A stretch of DNA of 64,000 bases from Humulus lupulus (GCF_963169125.1 NC_084793.1:98661071-98725070); one strand, 5' to 3'. Positions 33,369-45,515 are shown, counted from the stretch's first letter. Numbers and translations are program-made. Notes: generated by a model not told the origin, from the sequence alone.

Positions 33369-35575
33369 GTGGTTACTCGCTTGAGACATGGTAATGAGAC
33401 GGATCAGCCTGGTGGGCAGGAGGCACACCATACTGCAATTTCTGATGAACAAGACCCTGAGATCCACCAACGGTCGGGAAATCAACCGATGGGCCACGAC
33501 GACACCGGGAGTTCAGTGTCGTTGCCGCCGAATCCAAACCTAGAGTACTTGACTGCAGTAGAGTTGGGAAAGCATGCAGTTAAGGAGCCATTTAGCCAAA
33601 GCAAACAAACAAATCGAGGAGGTGTTGGCTCAGCTACCCCCTCTTGCAACTAACGTTAACGTTGGAAAGAGGCAAGGTGGGACTCATAAATCCCGCCTAG
33701 ATAATCGACCCATGCCAAGTTGGTCGGTTAGAACCTTGCCTCCAGGTTCTGAGCCCATGGCACAAGATCACCAAGAAATCCCATTTGATGGCTTTCCCAG
33801 GGATCATCGGCAAATCAGCTGGTCGGTTAGAACCTCAACCCTGAGTTCAGTAACACCATCGAATGCACCTGGAAATGCCCACAACAACCCACGAAGAAGT
33901 TCTAGGGAAAACTCGAAAAGACGACATGTTCCAGCCGACCACCTTGTGCCACGATCAGATCACTAGACACAAAGAGTCAGAAATGGTGGAGCAGAGTGAC
34001 CGTGGGCAAATTTGGTATGACATGATGGGACAAGAATTACCTCGCCAATTAGACATCCCCCGTCGCCCATAAGACATCCAACACCACCTCATTCCGCTCG
34101 AAACGTTCCTACCTATGGGGACAGTAGGAGGAATCCTCCTCCTGCTGCCCCTACTTATGCCCCACGAGCACGCGGAAATGTCCCAGGTCCACATCCTTAA
34201 TCGCAAGCTCTAAGTTTCTCTAATGGAAGTTATTGGACAGAGGGTCGTCAAAGTGATAGGACCGGTGCAGATTTGAGAAATCAACTGAGTTCGACTCAGA
34301 GCCCTCAGGTTGATCCGCAGACCAATCTATGAGATCGCCTGAATTCAAAAAGGAGAAATTCAGCTCGCGATGGAGTCAGTGGCACTCACAACGAGGGAAG
34401 TCCTTCTGAAGTACGTGATAATGGGAATGTCCCACCAAACCAAGCTCGAGCTTGGATGGAAAATAACCCTCCAAACGCGTACGACCGAATAGGAGCTGTT
34501 GAACAGCCCTAGGAGACCAAGTACCAAACCCTCGAGAGGTTAGCCCAGATGGAGGAACTGCTGAAAAGATTCCTATCTGAGAAGGAAAAAGACGAATATG
34601 ACTCAGGGGTTGAGCTCGAACTTTTCACCCCTAACATCGCAGCAACAACATACCCGCCGGGTTTCGGGATGCCCCATTTATCAAAATTCGATGGAGATGG
34701 AGATCTGTCCGACCTCTTGGGAATGTTCAACACCCTGATGATGGCCCACAATATCGGACCTGAGTTGAGGTGCTTGGTATTCCCTTCAACTCTGGTCGGG
34801 CGAGCTAGGCAATGGTTTAAGCAATACAAAAAGCATTATATCAGCTCGTGGAAGAGTTTCTCCGCTGATTTCAAGAGGGCATTCCGGGCTCCTCAAGCGG
34901 CTCGTATCAAGGCGGACTCCCTCGCAAATGTAAAGCAGTAGCCCAGAGAGCCTCTGAAAGCATATTTGAGTAGGTTCGTCAATATTGCTGCGCGAGCTAG
35001 AGACATAGGTGAAAGTTCTAGGCTCATGGCGATGAGAACGGGAATTCTTGTTGGGGGCGACCTATGGAAGGAAATCCAAAGAAAGGGGGTCAACACCGTG
35101 GATGAGTTCCTGAACAGAGCTCAAATGTGGATCAATTTGGAAGAGGTGCGAGCTTTAGTCGCAGGAACCAGCTAAGTCCCTGCCCATCCCGTTGGAGCGG
35201 TAACGAATGTTGCAGGTATGACTCAAACTGTTACCCAGAATAACCAAGGGAGAGGTAGCAAGAGGAAGGGAAATGGTGGGGGCGACTAGAGCGATTCGAA
35301 GAAAAAAAAGCTCATGGAGAAGTTCAAGTCGATCTATACGACTTATCCCGACCTCACGGATACTAGAGAGCGCATTTTCTTGGTGAATTCTACCCGACTC
35401 CCGTGGAAAAAGCCGGAGCCTTTAAAAAATCAAAGGGCAAAGAGAAATCCTTCAAAATTTTGTCGATTCCACAATGACATTGGTTACAACACCGATGATT
35501 GCAGGCACTTGAAGGATGAGATCAAAACACTCATCAGGGCCGGACCATTGGCTCAGTATGCCCGGAATTGAATAA
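33369..35575 (+). pseudogene. Gypsy gag of element E
   Basis: Gag would form the particle. The first part is Pro/Ser/Gln-rich and broken (33369-34500). The capsid region is clearer at 34549-34941: MEELLKRFLSEKEKDEYDSG, MPHLSKFDGDGDLSDLLGMF, FPSTLVGRARQWFKQYKKHY and ISSWKSFSADFKRAFRAP. It continues at 34966-35175 (MSRFVNIAARARDIGES, TVDEFLNRAQMWINLEEVRA) and ends with a nucleocapsid-like FCRFHNDIGYNTDDCRHLKD (about 35458-35520), a C-X2-H...C pattern usual in this lineage. Stops at 34940, 35173 and 35287 break it. Confidence 0.85.
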
Positions 35576-36386
35576 CTTCCAGTCAGCTCATTGGACAAAA
35601 CATTCCATCAGCTCCGGAGGCCCGGGCAAACCAGAAAGGAGCTCAGGAGAATCAGGATGCCCCTCCTCCAATAACAGGGGGAGAGATAACAACCATCTCC
35701 AAAGGCCCTCATCTGGTAGGAATGAGCAAAGGTGCCCAGAAGAGGTATATCAATGAGCTGAGGTCTCACAACGAAGTTGAGTTTGTCCCGGAGCAGCGTT
35801 TATCTAAGCAACAATGATTGGGGAAACAACCAATCAGTTTTACTGAAGAAGATGCTAGTCATGTCCAATTCCCACAAAATAATCCTCTAGTCATAACCGT
35901 CCAACTCGCCAATCAGAGAGTTGGGAGGACACTAGTGGATAATGGAAGTTCTGTGAACCTACTATTCAGGTCCACACTGGAAAAAATGGGATTGTCTGTG
36001 ACCGAGCAGAAGGAAACCTCCATGATGTTGTATGGGTTTTTGGTGAGGGGTCGACAGCTATCGGAACAATCAAGTTAGTAATAACCTTGGGTGAAGGACC
36101 GCGAACTGTTTCCAAGCTTCTTGAGTTTGTGGTCGTCAATTTCCCGGCCGCATACAATGCAATCTTGGGTCGACCTACATTAATGGTGTTCGAAGTCGTA
36201 ACATCTGTCCGCCACCTTGTGATCAAGTTCCCCTCATATGCAGGAATATGTACTATCCAAGGCAATCAGCTTGCTGCCAGGGAATGCTACAACATTTCCA
36301 TGAAGGCAAAATCACAATCCGGGCAGCAAACGATGGCCATACAGGACGAAGGCGAGGAATCCTAGGAAGTAAGGACTGCTCCTGGA
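35576..36386 (+). pseudogene. Gypsy aspartic protease of element E
   Basis: The active site is LVDNGSSVNLLF (D-N-G-S, about 35934-35968), the variant common in Tat-type elements. It is followed by RSTLEKMGLSV and then, in another frame, LEFVVVNFPAAYNAILGRPT (about 36120-36180), the conserved flap/end region. A frameshift near 36040 separates the two. The linker before it (35576-35800) is low-complexity. It would cut the polyprotein. Confidence 0.8.
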
Positions 36387-37373
36387 ATGGAAGAACCTCT
36401 ACAAGCCAGTGGTGCGGATACTACCCTGACTGATGATATCGATCCGCGAGTAGGTGAAGATAGATCTGAGCTCCAAGCTATTGAAGAGCTTGAAGAAGTA
36501 AACATCGATCCCAAAGATGCTTCAAGAATTGTTAAGCTTGGAAAAAATCTCGGCGGTGAGAGGAAGGCGGAGCTGATAAATATTTTACAAGAAAATATAG
36601 ATGTATTCGCTTGGTCTCATGAAGACATGGTAGGGATAAGTTCGAGTGTGATCATGCATACCCTGAACTTGGATAAGAGCATGCCTGCGAAGTCCCAGAA
36701 ACAGAGGCGTCTAGGTACAACCCGAGCTGAGGCCCTGGAAGAAGAAGTAGCTTGGCTGTTAAAATGCGGGTACATTCGCGAGGCTAAATATCCGATCTGG
36801 GTCATGAATCCTGTCCTGGTCCCAAAGCCAAATGGAAAGTGGCAGACCTGCATCGATTTCTCCGACTTAAACAAAGCTTGTCCCAAGGACTACTTCCCAT
36901 TGCCAAGGATTGATCAGTTGGTGGATGCCACTGCGGGGCACGAGCTCATGTCCTTCATGGATGCATATTCTGGATATAACCAGATCGTGATGAATCCTGC
37001 GAACCAAGAGCATACTAGCTTTATGACTCCAACAAATGTATACTATTATACAGATATACCCTTCAGGCTTAAAAACGCAAGGGCTACCTACCAGGAATTA
37101 GCCAACAGAATGTTCGCTGATCAGATCAGGAAAAACATGGAAGTGTATGCTGATGATATGCTTGTCAAATCTAAGACTGTCGATAACCATGTTCCCGATC
37201 TGAAGGAATGTTTTGAGATCTTAAGAAGATATAACATGAGGTTGAATCCCCAAAAGTGTACTTTCGGAGTGGCATCGGGAAAGTTTCTGGGATTCATAGT
37301 CAACACGAGGGGGATAGACACGAACTCAGAAAAAATAAGGTCGTTGTTAGAAATCCCTTCGCCCAGGTCGTGA
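36387..37373 (+). pseudogene. Gypsy reverse transcriptase of element E
   Basis: The longest open stretch in the window (328 codons). It has a lead-in with NILQENIDVFAWSHEDM, then VLVPKPNGKWQTCIDFSDLN, KACPKDYFPLPRIDQLVDAT, ELMSFMDAYSGYNQI (first catalytic Asp) and VYADDMLVKSK (YADD box, 37146-37157). Then YNMRLNPQKCTFGVASGKFL and GFIVNTRGIDTNSEKI. All RT catalytic residues are present. The next domain begins after a TGA at 37371, so the RT alone is intact within a broken polyprotein. Confidence 0.92.
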
Positions 37374-37930
37374 AAAGATGTCCAGAGTCTGTTCATTTCT
37401 AAATCCACTGACAAGTGCCTGCCATTCTATAACCTGCTCTGAGGAAATAAGAAGTTTGAATGGACCGAGGAGTGCGAACAGGCATTTCTCAATCTAAAAA
37501 CACCTCTGGCCGAGCCGCTAGTACTGTGTAAACTAGTGGCGGGGGAGCCTCTTCTCCTTTATTTGACTGTTACGGAAAATGCAGCCAGCGCCGTGTTGGT
37601 CCGGGGAGAGGACCTGGTTCAAAAACTGGTATATTAGATAAGCAAAAGACTTCTTGGAGCTGAATCGCAATATCCTTTAATGGAGAAGGTGGCGTTTTGC
37701 CTTATTCTAGCCTCCAGGAAGCTTTGATCGTACTTCCAATTCCATTCAATCCACGTCATGACCAATCAACCTTTAAGGTAGGTATTGTAGAAACTTGAAG
37801 CATCGGGACGTCTCTTAAAATGGGCAATCAAACACAGCCAGTTCGAAATACTGTACATACCACGGACTACGATCAAAAGCCAAGCCCTGGCTAATTTCAT
37901 GGCTGAATGCAATGGGTTTCAAGAAGAGCT
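37374..37930 (+). pseudogene. Gypsy RNase H of element E
   Basis: It follows RT in shifted frames: FEWTEECEQAFLNLKTPLA (about 37455-37515), PLLLYLTVTENAASAVLVRG (catalytic D replaced in this region), ISKRLLGAESQYPLMEKVAF and HSIHVMTNQPLR. Stops occur at about 37440, 37637 and 37727. This is the ordinary Ty3/gypsy RNase H. Confidence 0.8.
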
Positions 37931-37939
37931 TTTGAGAGA

Positions 37940-38330
37940 ACCAGTACAGACATTGTGGAGGATATCCGTGGATGGTTCGTCTAACGGAACGGGACTGGAG
38001 CTGGGATCATATTGATCTCTCTAGAAGGCCATCGGTTCCACTTTGCACTACGGTTCAGGTTTGAGGCGTCTAATAACAAAGTTGAATACGAAGCTTTATT
38101 GGCCGGGCTTAGAGTGGTGAAGGAGTTGAAGGAGAGGGTCATCCAGTGCTATAGTGATTCCCAGCTCGTGGTAAACCAAGTGTCAGAGGAATACCAAGCA
38201 CGGTGAGCCAAGATGGCGGCTTACCTAGCCAAAGTGAAGAAGGAGCTATCAGAATTTGAATATGGCTTAGTCGAGTAGATCCCTCGAGAGCAGAACACCA
38301 ACGTTGACGCTTTGGCGAGACTCACTACCT
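37940..38330 (+). pseudogene. Second (archaeal-type) RNase H of element E
   Basis: It reads WRISVDGSSNGTG (first Asp), then GHRFHFALRFRFEASNNKVE and YEALLAGLRVVKELKE (Glu in NNKVEYEALLAGL), then IQCYSDSQLVVNQVSEEYQA (Asp in YSDSQ), then EQNTNVDALARLTT (last Asp). All four acidic positions are visible. A second RNase H of this type, between the first RNase H and the integrase, is a hallmark of Tat-lineage elements. Frameshift near 38000 and stops at 38202 and 38276. Confidence 0.88.
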
Positions 38331-39670
38331 CCAAGGAAGCCAAGACTCTGAGCATAGTACCAGTAGAGTTCTTGGAAAGTCCAAGCGTGGCTGGAGGCAC
38401 GGTGGAGGTTGAGATGATCGACGTTAGGCCGACCTGGATGACTCCCATAATAGAGTATCTTACAACCGGGAAGTTGCATGATGAACGAAAAGATGCGAGG
38501 AGGATGCTCTATCAAGCTCCAAGATATGTAATCGTGGATGGAGCATTGTACCAGCATGGCCATTCCTTACCCCTTCTACGATGTGTTCTGCCGGAGGAGG
38601 CCATAATTATTTTATGGGAGGTTCATGAAGGTTTCTATGGGGACCATGTTGGGGGGAAAAGTTGGCCTTAAAAATATTAAGGCAGGGATATTATTGGCCC
38701 ACCTTATCAAAGGATTCCATCTCCTATGTCCGAAGGTGAGACAAATGTCAGCGGTTCGCCACAATCGCCCGAGCTCCACCAGACGAGCTGAAAATGATCT
38801 CATCCCCATGGTCATTCGTGGTATGGGGAATCGATTTAATAGGAGCTCTACCCACGGGAAAAGGAGGAGTTCGCTATGCAATGGTGGCCATTGGTTATTT
38901 CACGAAGTGGGCAGAAGTCGAGCCCCTGGCAACAATCACCTCGAAAAGAGTCCTCAACTTTGTAGTCAAGAGTATTGTGTGTTGATTCGGACTACCTAAG
39001 AAGATTGTATCGGATAATGGAACTCAGCTTGATAGCGATCTCTTCACCGAGTTCTATGAGAGGCATGGCATAATTAAAAGTTTCTATTTGGTTGCCTACC
39101 CACAAGCAAATGGGCAGGTCGAGGCCATGAATAAGACCCTCAAAGAAAGCTATAAGAAGAGGTTAGACGAGGCCAAGGGATTCTAGCACGAGCAGCTCCC
39201 GTAGGTCCTATGGGCGTACCGGACCTCCCACCGAATTTTGTACGGGGCACACCCCTTTCTCCCTGACTTTCAGAAGTGAGGCTGTCTTTCCCGTTGAAAC
39301 AAAGATAGCCACGTACAGACTCCAAACCTTCAACCAAGAGCGGAATGATGAGTTGCTCAACGTGTCTCTCGACCCAATTGATGAAAAATGAGAGGATTCG
39401 CAGCTACAGCTCGCGCATTACTAGCAAAAAATCAAGCGTTATTTTAATTCAAAGGTCAGGAGGCGTATCATTGGTTTAGGCGACCTAGTGCTCCGAAGGG
39501 TCTTTTCGGCAAGCAAGGATCCCAAAGATGGTGCCTTGGGTCCGAGCTGGGAAGGGCCCTATCAAATAGTGGAAATCGTACATGAGGGAACCTTCAAATT
39601 AGCTCGACTTAGTGGGGAAACAGTCCCACGGACCTGGAATGCTATACACCTAAAGAAGTACTATCAATGA
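38331..39670 (+). pseudogene. Gypsy integrase of element E
   Basis: A linker (38312-38600) leads to the zinc-binding start VHEGFYGDHVGGKSW with a downstream C-X2-C in another frame. The core has PWSFVVWGIDLIGALPTGKG (first Asp), VAIGYFTKWAEVEPLATITS, IVSDNGTQLDSDLF (second Asp, about 39010) and YPQANGQVEAMNKTL (Glu, about 39120). The C-terminus ends with LGPSWEGPYQIVEIVHEGTF and TWNAIHLKKYYQ then a stop at 39668. Frameshifts near 38670, 38985 and 39190 make it non-functional. Confidence 0.88.
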
Positions 39671-40590
39671 TGATACAACCCGTCTATGTAAGGCTTAGTT
39701 ATAAAAGTCATTTAATTTAAGAAATAAAAGAATCATTGTGTATTTCTTGTCTTTCATATAGTTTCGTCCATGTATCAGTTCGTGTGATAGCATTTGTCCA
39801 AAGCAACCAAGAAAGTTCACTTTCTGATTACTTGGGGGGCATATAACCCGAGAAGGATTAAAACTTAAAAGCTAGCAAAATCGATTAACCAATGTTTCTT
39901 CTAAAAATAAAAAACACAAGGTGTCAGTAAATCTAGCACGAACCAAGTTTTAATTAAATATCCTGGATACAACCAGGTCCAAAACTTAGAAGTTAGTAAA
40001 ATTGATTAACCAGTGTTTTTCTAAAAGACACGAGGTGTCAATAAACCTAGCGTGAACTAAGTTTTAATTAAAAATCCTGGATATGACTAGGTCCAAAACT
40101 TGGAAGAAGTAAGATTGATTAACCAGTGTTTTTTCTAAAAAAGACACGAGGTGTCAATAAATCTAGCACGAACCAAGTTTTAATTAAATATCTCGGATAC
40201 AACCAGGTCTGAAACTTAGAAGTTAGCAAAATTGAAGATCCAATGGCTTCCTTAGAAGCTCGGAATAGCAATAAAACCTAACAAGAACTAATTTCGGATA
40301 TTCAAAATCCCGAATGTAACCGGGTCCAAGGCCCGATACTTAACAGGTAGGATATAAATCCACATTAATTTTGGTCATAACCAAAGTTAAAATGTCTATC
40401 TTGGTCTAAAAGTCATTTCCTAAGATTTTGAATGTACAAGTCATAAACGTAAGAAAAAAACAAGGAAAAGACATAGATAAAAAAGTAGGTATTCAAATTA
40501 GGCATAAAATTGTCTTAAGGAAAATAACCTCACACCGGGCCAAATGGAAAAAGTTTACACAAAATAAAAATGAATAAAGACAAAAGAAAA
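39671..40590 (+). other. Spacer between pol and antisense ORF of element E
   Basis: No ORF on either strand. It holds the tandem repeat at 39860-40340. Tandem repeats in the untranslated 3' region are a known habit of Tat-type plant retrotransposons. The corresponding region of F is 54290-55330. Confidence 0.75.
39860..40340 (+). repeat. ~116-bp tandem repeat in E 3' spacer
   Basis: Units start near 39861, 39981, 40095 and 40211 (spacing about 120, 114, 116). Shared words are AACTTAGAAGTTAG, GATTAACCAGTGTTT, GACACGAGGTGTCAATAAA and ACCAAGTTTTAATTAAATAT. The fourth unit is truncated and diverged. Each holds the palindromic word GACACGAGGTGTC. Confidence 0.88.
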
Positions 40591-42880
40591 TTAAGACTCT
40601 CCAGGGCGCTCTGAGGACGTCACCTCCTCAATCTCTTGCTCGCCAGCGGTGGAGGCCTCCCCAGTCTCAGACTGCTCTTGTTGAATCTGAGCCTTGAACT
40701 TCTCGAGGTAGGGATCCCACACTTCAGAGGCCAGGAAGGAGAAGTTGCCATCCTGGTTGAAGGCCCAGCAATGGTACAACATGCTCTCCATGGAGGTTAG
40801 CGAGACAGCCTTCTCCACCTTGGCAGCAGTCTCGGCCTCCAACTGCTTGGCTTTTGCCTCCGCGAGCTCAGCTTGAATAGTAGCCAAAGCAGCCTTTGCA
40901 ATCTGCTTGCCCTCTTGAGATGCTGCAAGAGCAGCCTTGGCATCCAACTCGCCTTGTTGAGCAGTTGTAAGGGCAGTTTGGGCGGCAGTTAAGGCTGTCT
41001 AAGCAACCTGGAGCTCGGCCTGAAGCTCCTCATTCCTGGCCCTAGCTCGAGCTATGCTTCGGTGTTGAGCCAAGACCGCTTGCAAAAAGTAAAGAAGCAA
41101 GTTAGACATGGGGTGAGATAAAATCAAAAGAGTATGTTCGACTAAGGAAAGGTGGCTTACCGTAAGGTTCATCCCCAGCGCAGGCTCCATGACGTTCTTC
41201 GGGCTTCTCTCCTCGATCACCCTCAGGTCCTTCAGATTGACCTTGTAAAAATGCTCCACCGTATGGTTAGCCGTCTCGTATAGATTCCCCCGAAAGGTGT
41301 CCGGGATCTTCTCTAGGTCCTGGGCATTGGTTGAAATGCGTACGGAGGCGGTGGGGACGAGGGGCGCTGAGGGATCAGCTTGTGCTGCCTGATCCCGAGT
41401 AGAGGTGGATGGAAATCAGGGAGGAGGTGCAGGCAGACTTTTTTCTCCTGAGCAGCAGCGGCTGGAGCAGTCTTCCCTTTAGCTGGGGATTTGGAGGTCG
41501 TCCCTGCGGCAGATGGCACCTTCTTAGCTGTAAATTGGGGCTTCTTTACTACTAGCCCCGAGTTGGAGTTAGTGCGGATATCGGGAACCCCTTGTTGTGC
41601 CATCTCCTCGCCTGAAAAAGAATGGGAAGGATGTTAGTATACATACAAATTCATCAGTTTACATAAAAAGTATATGCGGTATAACAAAAAATCCTACCCT
41701 CCGAGCTAGAAGAGGAGTCTATTGCCACGACCTCTGGCCTCGGAACTACTATAGGAGAGGGAGAGCCTAAGTCTACATACTTCTTGGATTAGGGGAGGTT
41801 CTGGATCAGGTTCTACCTTAGGGCTGGACTCCTCTACATATTGCCTAAGTCCGGGAGCAAGGATACCCTGGAGCAGGGAGGGCAACGACCTAAGGTTGGT
41901 TCTATACTCTTCAAAGAATACCGACCTAAACGATAGGGTGTTTTCTACTACTACGGTGCCTCTAGGATGACCCATGTCATGACACAACACTAAATGGTCC
42001 ACGTACTTAAGTAGGATTATGTTACGGTCGAGGTCATTAGGGTGGCGATGTACGAGCTAGTTTGGGTTAAACCTAACTAACCTAAGGTCGACGACAACCC
42101 TATCTAAGTCCCTAAAGGGGTATGAGTTACCTTGGCCAGAGGGGTCGGTTGCTGCCCCCGATGAGGCTCACTCTACTTAAGGATCTCGAGCAGCCTCAGG
42201 AGCTCGCCTCTTCCGCACTAGAGGTACCTTGTCCTCTTCTTGCTCCTCGCTTTCATCGGCCTCAGCACCCTCTTCGGGGATAGGCATGAGCTCACGGAAT
42301 ATCGGGATGTTAGCTTGTGTTCTTCTCAAGGCTAGATTCTGGCCCTCAGTAATTAACTTACACGCAAACATCGTGTCATCGGTCACGAGCTGGCGGTAAT
42401 TCTTTTCGCTAGGTGGAAGCCTCGACAGAGTATCGTATTGGCCCCCGAGGGTCACAGATTTGGCCGACCTGACAAAAATGGTTGCACAAAGACACTTCTT
42501 AGTTAGTATACACACGAGAAGACTCTAGATATGAAGAGAATAATTTCATGAGCTAAGAAAGGAAAGAAAACTTATGAGGACGATTGATGTAGTGATATTA
42601 TGGGACAACATAATCTTGTTGACCCTTCCATGGGTCGTGGTCTTGGAGACAATTCTCTCCGCCTCGAAGAATGCATCAGGTCCGACCATGACCTCCTCCT
42701 CCACCATGGGGCCGAACTAAGGGATAGGGGATTTGGAGGCGACCTCTTTCCCCTTATTGGCTCGTTGACACGAGACCAAAAAACTTACAGTGTGTTCTTT
42801 AATAGAAGAAGTATACTTTGTAGGGGAGAGTTCTTGGAAGACTCCTGAGTAGTTAAGTAACTGGGTTTCTGAAGGTTCTC
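40591..42880 (-). pseudogene. Antisense additional ORF (aORF) of element E
   Basis: A minus-strand reading between pol and the 3' LTR, as in Grande and Retand-type elements. From the N-terminus: VEEEVMVGPDAFFEAERIVS (about 42710-42640) and FACKLITEGQNLALRRTQAN (about 42380-42320). Then VENTLSFRSVFFEEYRTNLR, VMEPALGMNLT (about 41195-41161), a candidate 82-bp intron (41079-41160), and an Ala/Glu-rich coiled coil (40790-40947). The end motif is CWAFNQDGNFSFL (about 40772-40733). Element F has a matching ORF. Stops, frameshifts and a missing middle segment show decay. The function is unknown. Confidence 0.75.
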
Positions 42881-43256
42881 GCAACAGATGGTTTTTGAAT
42901 TTTTTTGAGAAGAAAGAAGGGTTCGAAAATGCAGAAGAGAGAAGAGGTGGAAAGATTTCGAATGAAAGGTGGTGAATCCTTGAATTTGCGAACCTTATTT
43001 ATACGTAAAAGGCATAAAGCGACGTGGACCGTCCGATCAAACTAGTACAAGATCCGAGGATGGTGTTTCGAAAGACGAAACAACGACCAAAAGTTGGCCA
43101 GGCCATTAATGTAATCCTCGAAACCGAAACAGACGCCAATCATGGCGTTCCACGTGTCCAGCACTCAAGTAGTGGGCAAAACCTAGATAATCACGACAGA
43201 AGTTTAAAATTCCCCGCCGTGTAAGTCAAAAAGTGACGTCGTAGAACACGAGCAGG

Positions 43257-43270
43257 GACTTGGGGGCAAA
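43257..43270 (+). other. Polypurine tract of element E
   Basis: GACTTGGGGGCAAA directly before the 3' LTR start at 43271. It is conserved, inverted, next to the F LTR (18650-18664). Confidence 0.8.
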
Positions 43271-44019
43271 TGTACTTCGTGAAATTCAGCACGAGTCTTT
43301 TAGACCGCTCAGATACAACTGGCTAGCCAAGAACTATAATAGATGATCCACAAATCCATATTTCCTCTGTGAAGGAAACACGATTCCCCAGGTCAATATC
43401 GCGAGCTATTGAATACAAAACAATATGCACGAGCTAGCGCTACATTCAACTCGGGGTACGATAAAGATCTGCCATTTCCCTGAATCTTTATAAACCTGGG
43501 GACGTTATATAGACGTGCGTGGATAGAAATTACATGTCAGTAAATCCCTGAAATCCCGGACACGAAATATAATCGTGCATGATTAGCCATCACATGTCTG
43601 ATTATCCCTGATGACCCATGATCAGTTTCACATAATGATTAGACCATACCTTAATATAAATTGTAATATTTATATTTAGTGTGAGACAGGTCACACGGGG
43701 GATTTGAATTCACGTGATGACCCCAATGCCTATCCAGGTATTTTCTATATAAATACATAGACCTTAGATAGAAAAAGAAAAAGGTTTTTTCTATGTAATG
43801 CAAAAATTCTGTCAAAATAGAGAGAGAGATAAACAGTAATAATACAGACTCGTGGACTAGGGGGATTTTAACCTCCGAACCACGTTTAAAGGGATGAGTG
43901 CTCTTGATATTTCATTTCTAGTGTTTATAATTATCATTTTCTTATTACGGTTTACCATTAAGCACCAATCCATCCCAGCTATTTACGTAATTCATTGTTG
44001 CCGAAAAACCGCGTCAACA
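43271..44019 (+). repeat. 3' LTR of element E (749 bp)
   Basis: It starts TGTACTTCGTGAAATTCAGC and ends AAACCGCGTCAACA. It is collinear with 32546-33300. TATA box at 43746-43753. Many of the differences from the 5' LTR are C/T or G/A, as expected from decay of methylated cytosines. Confidence 0.93.
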
Positions 44020-44024
44020 CATGG

Positions 44025-44667
44025 ATTATGAGATATGTCAAATGCACATTAAGACAGCATTTCTGAATGGCTATCTTGACGAGACTATTTATATGTCTCA
44101 ACCAGAAGGGTTCGATATAAAAGGTCAAGAGCAAAATATTTGCAAGCTTCTTAGGTCCATTTATGGACTCAAACAAGCTTCTAGATCTTGGAATCTAAGA
44201 TTTTGATGACACAATCACAACATATGGTTTTGAACAAAATGTTGATGAGCCTTGTGTCTTTAAACAATTAAAAGATGGCATTTTGGTATTCCTAATTCTT
44301 TACCTTGATGATATTCTACTGATTGGAAATGAAGTAGGAACATTGACAAAAGTAAAGAAATGGCTAGCTGAGCAATTCCAAATGAAAGATTTGGGAGATG
44401 CAAACTACGTTCTGGGCATCCATATCCTTTGGGATCGACAAAACAAAGTTTTGGCTCTATCTCAAGCGACTTAAATAGGTAAGGTACTAGAGCGATTCGA
44501 TATGAAAAATTCCAAGAAGAGTGATATGCCAACCCGTCATGGAATTTTCCTTTCTAAAGAGCAATGTCCTAAGACACCTCAAGCAAAAGAGGATACGGGA
44601 TAGTATCCCTCTGTGGTAGGTAGTGTAATGTACGCCATGCTATGTACAAGACCTGACATTTGTTATG
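44025..44667 (+). pseudogene. RT palm of element D, second piece
   Basis: It resumes after E: YEICQMHIKTAFLNGYLDET, where the first catalytic position (normally MD[VI]KTAF) is H instead of D. Then IYMSQPEGFD, CKLLRSIYGLKQASRSWN, a shift, then FLILYLDDILLIGNEVGTLT (YLDD box intact, about 44308) and KKWLAEQFQMKDLGDANYVL. TAA at about 44473. The piece ends in a CTRPDICY block where solo LTR G is inserted. Confidence 0.88.
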
Positions 44668-44943
44668 TGTGGATGCCAAAAATCCACCAAATAAGAAATT
44701 TCTAGTCCCTGATTAGAATAGAGGGATAAAGGCCACTTAATCATGCAATTGGACTCGAGCCTGTAGGCCCTTTTTTAATACAGGAGATTGTCTCTTGAGA
44801 AATGTGGACGCTCAAAATTCAACAGTTATAAAAAGGCCAAAAGCGCGTGATAGGCTCCCATAAACGCCTCGTGGGTACGCCCGATATGCTACGGGCATAT
44901 CGCACCAACTGTTTTAGGGACCCATCTCGCGCCCATGCACGAC

Positions 44944-45515
44944 ACGGCCTCGCGTGCCACCAAGGCCCCGCACCACGGCCTCGCGCAGCCACGCCCACAC
45001 ACCAGGCGGCCTCGCGCCCTAGCAGGCCCTTGGCCTCGCGCATCCACGCCCGCACACCAGGCGGCCTCACGCCCCAACAGGCCCTCAGCCTCGCACAGCC
45101 ACGCCCGCACACCAGGCAACCTCGCACCCCAACAGGCCCTTGGCCTCGCGCAGCCATGCCCGCACACCAGGCGGCCTCGTGCCCCAACAGGCCCTCGGCC
45201 TCGCGCAGCCACGCCCGCACACCAGGCGTCCTCGCGCCCCAGCAGGCCCTCGACCTCGCGCAGCCACGCCCGCACACCAGGCGGCCTCGCGCCCAACAGG
45301 CCCTCGGCCTCGCGCAGCCATGCCCGCACACCAGGCGGCCTCGCGCCCCAGCAGGCCCTCGGCCTCGTGCAGCCATGCCCGCACACCAGGTGGCCTCGCG
45401 CCCCAGCAGGCCCTCAGCCTCGTGCAGCCACACCTGCACACCAGGTGGCCTCGCGCCCTTACAGGCCCTCGGCCTCGCGCAGCCACGCCCGCAGCATCAG
45501 GTGGCCATGCGAATG
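44944..45515. repeat. 55-bp GC-rich minisatellite in solo LTR G
   Basis: The word CACACCAGGCGGCCTCGCGC recurs about ten times. The GCGGCC (or variant) positions 45006, 45061, 45116, 45171, 45226, 45281, 45335, 45390, 45445 and 45500 are 55 bp apart, with one spacing of 54. It is CpG-rich in an AT-rich region. The units have almost no stop codons in any frame, so long ORFs run through on both strands; these are not genes. Confidence 0.93.

Larger units (their letters stand above)
32546..44019 (+). mobile_element. Ty3/gypsy Tat-like element E, structurally complete (11.5 kb)
   Basis: It has 5' LTR, primer site, gag, protease, RT, RNase H, a second (archaeal-type) RNase H, integrase, a tandem-repeat spacer, an antisense ORF, a polypurine tract and 3' LTR. 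Perfect duplication CATGG (32541-32545 and 44020-44024). The second RNase H before integrase and the antisense ORF near the 3' end are known traits of the plant Tat lineage (Grande, Retand and relatives). The LTRs differ at about 19 positions in the first 290 bp by eye. All genes carry stops, so it would need help in trans. Confidence 0.93.

Noticed and set aside
33955..34206. Minus-strand ORFs over gag and pol of E (also 34509-34829, 36617-36886, 37121-37414, 38612-38881)
   Set aside because: Reverse shadows of the recognisable + strand gag, RT and integrase. No resemblance of their own.
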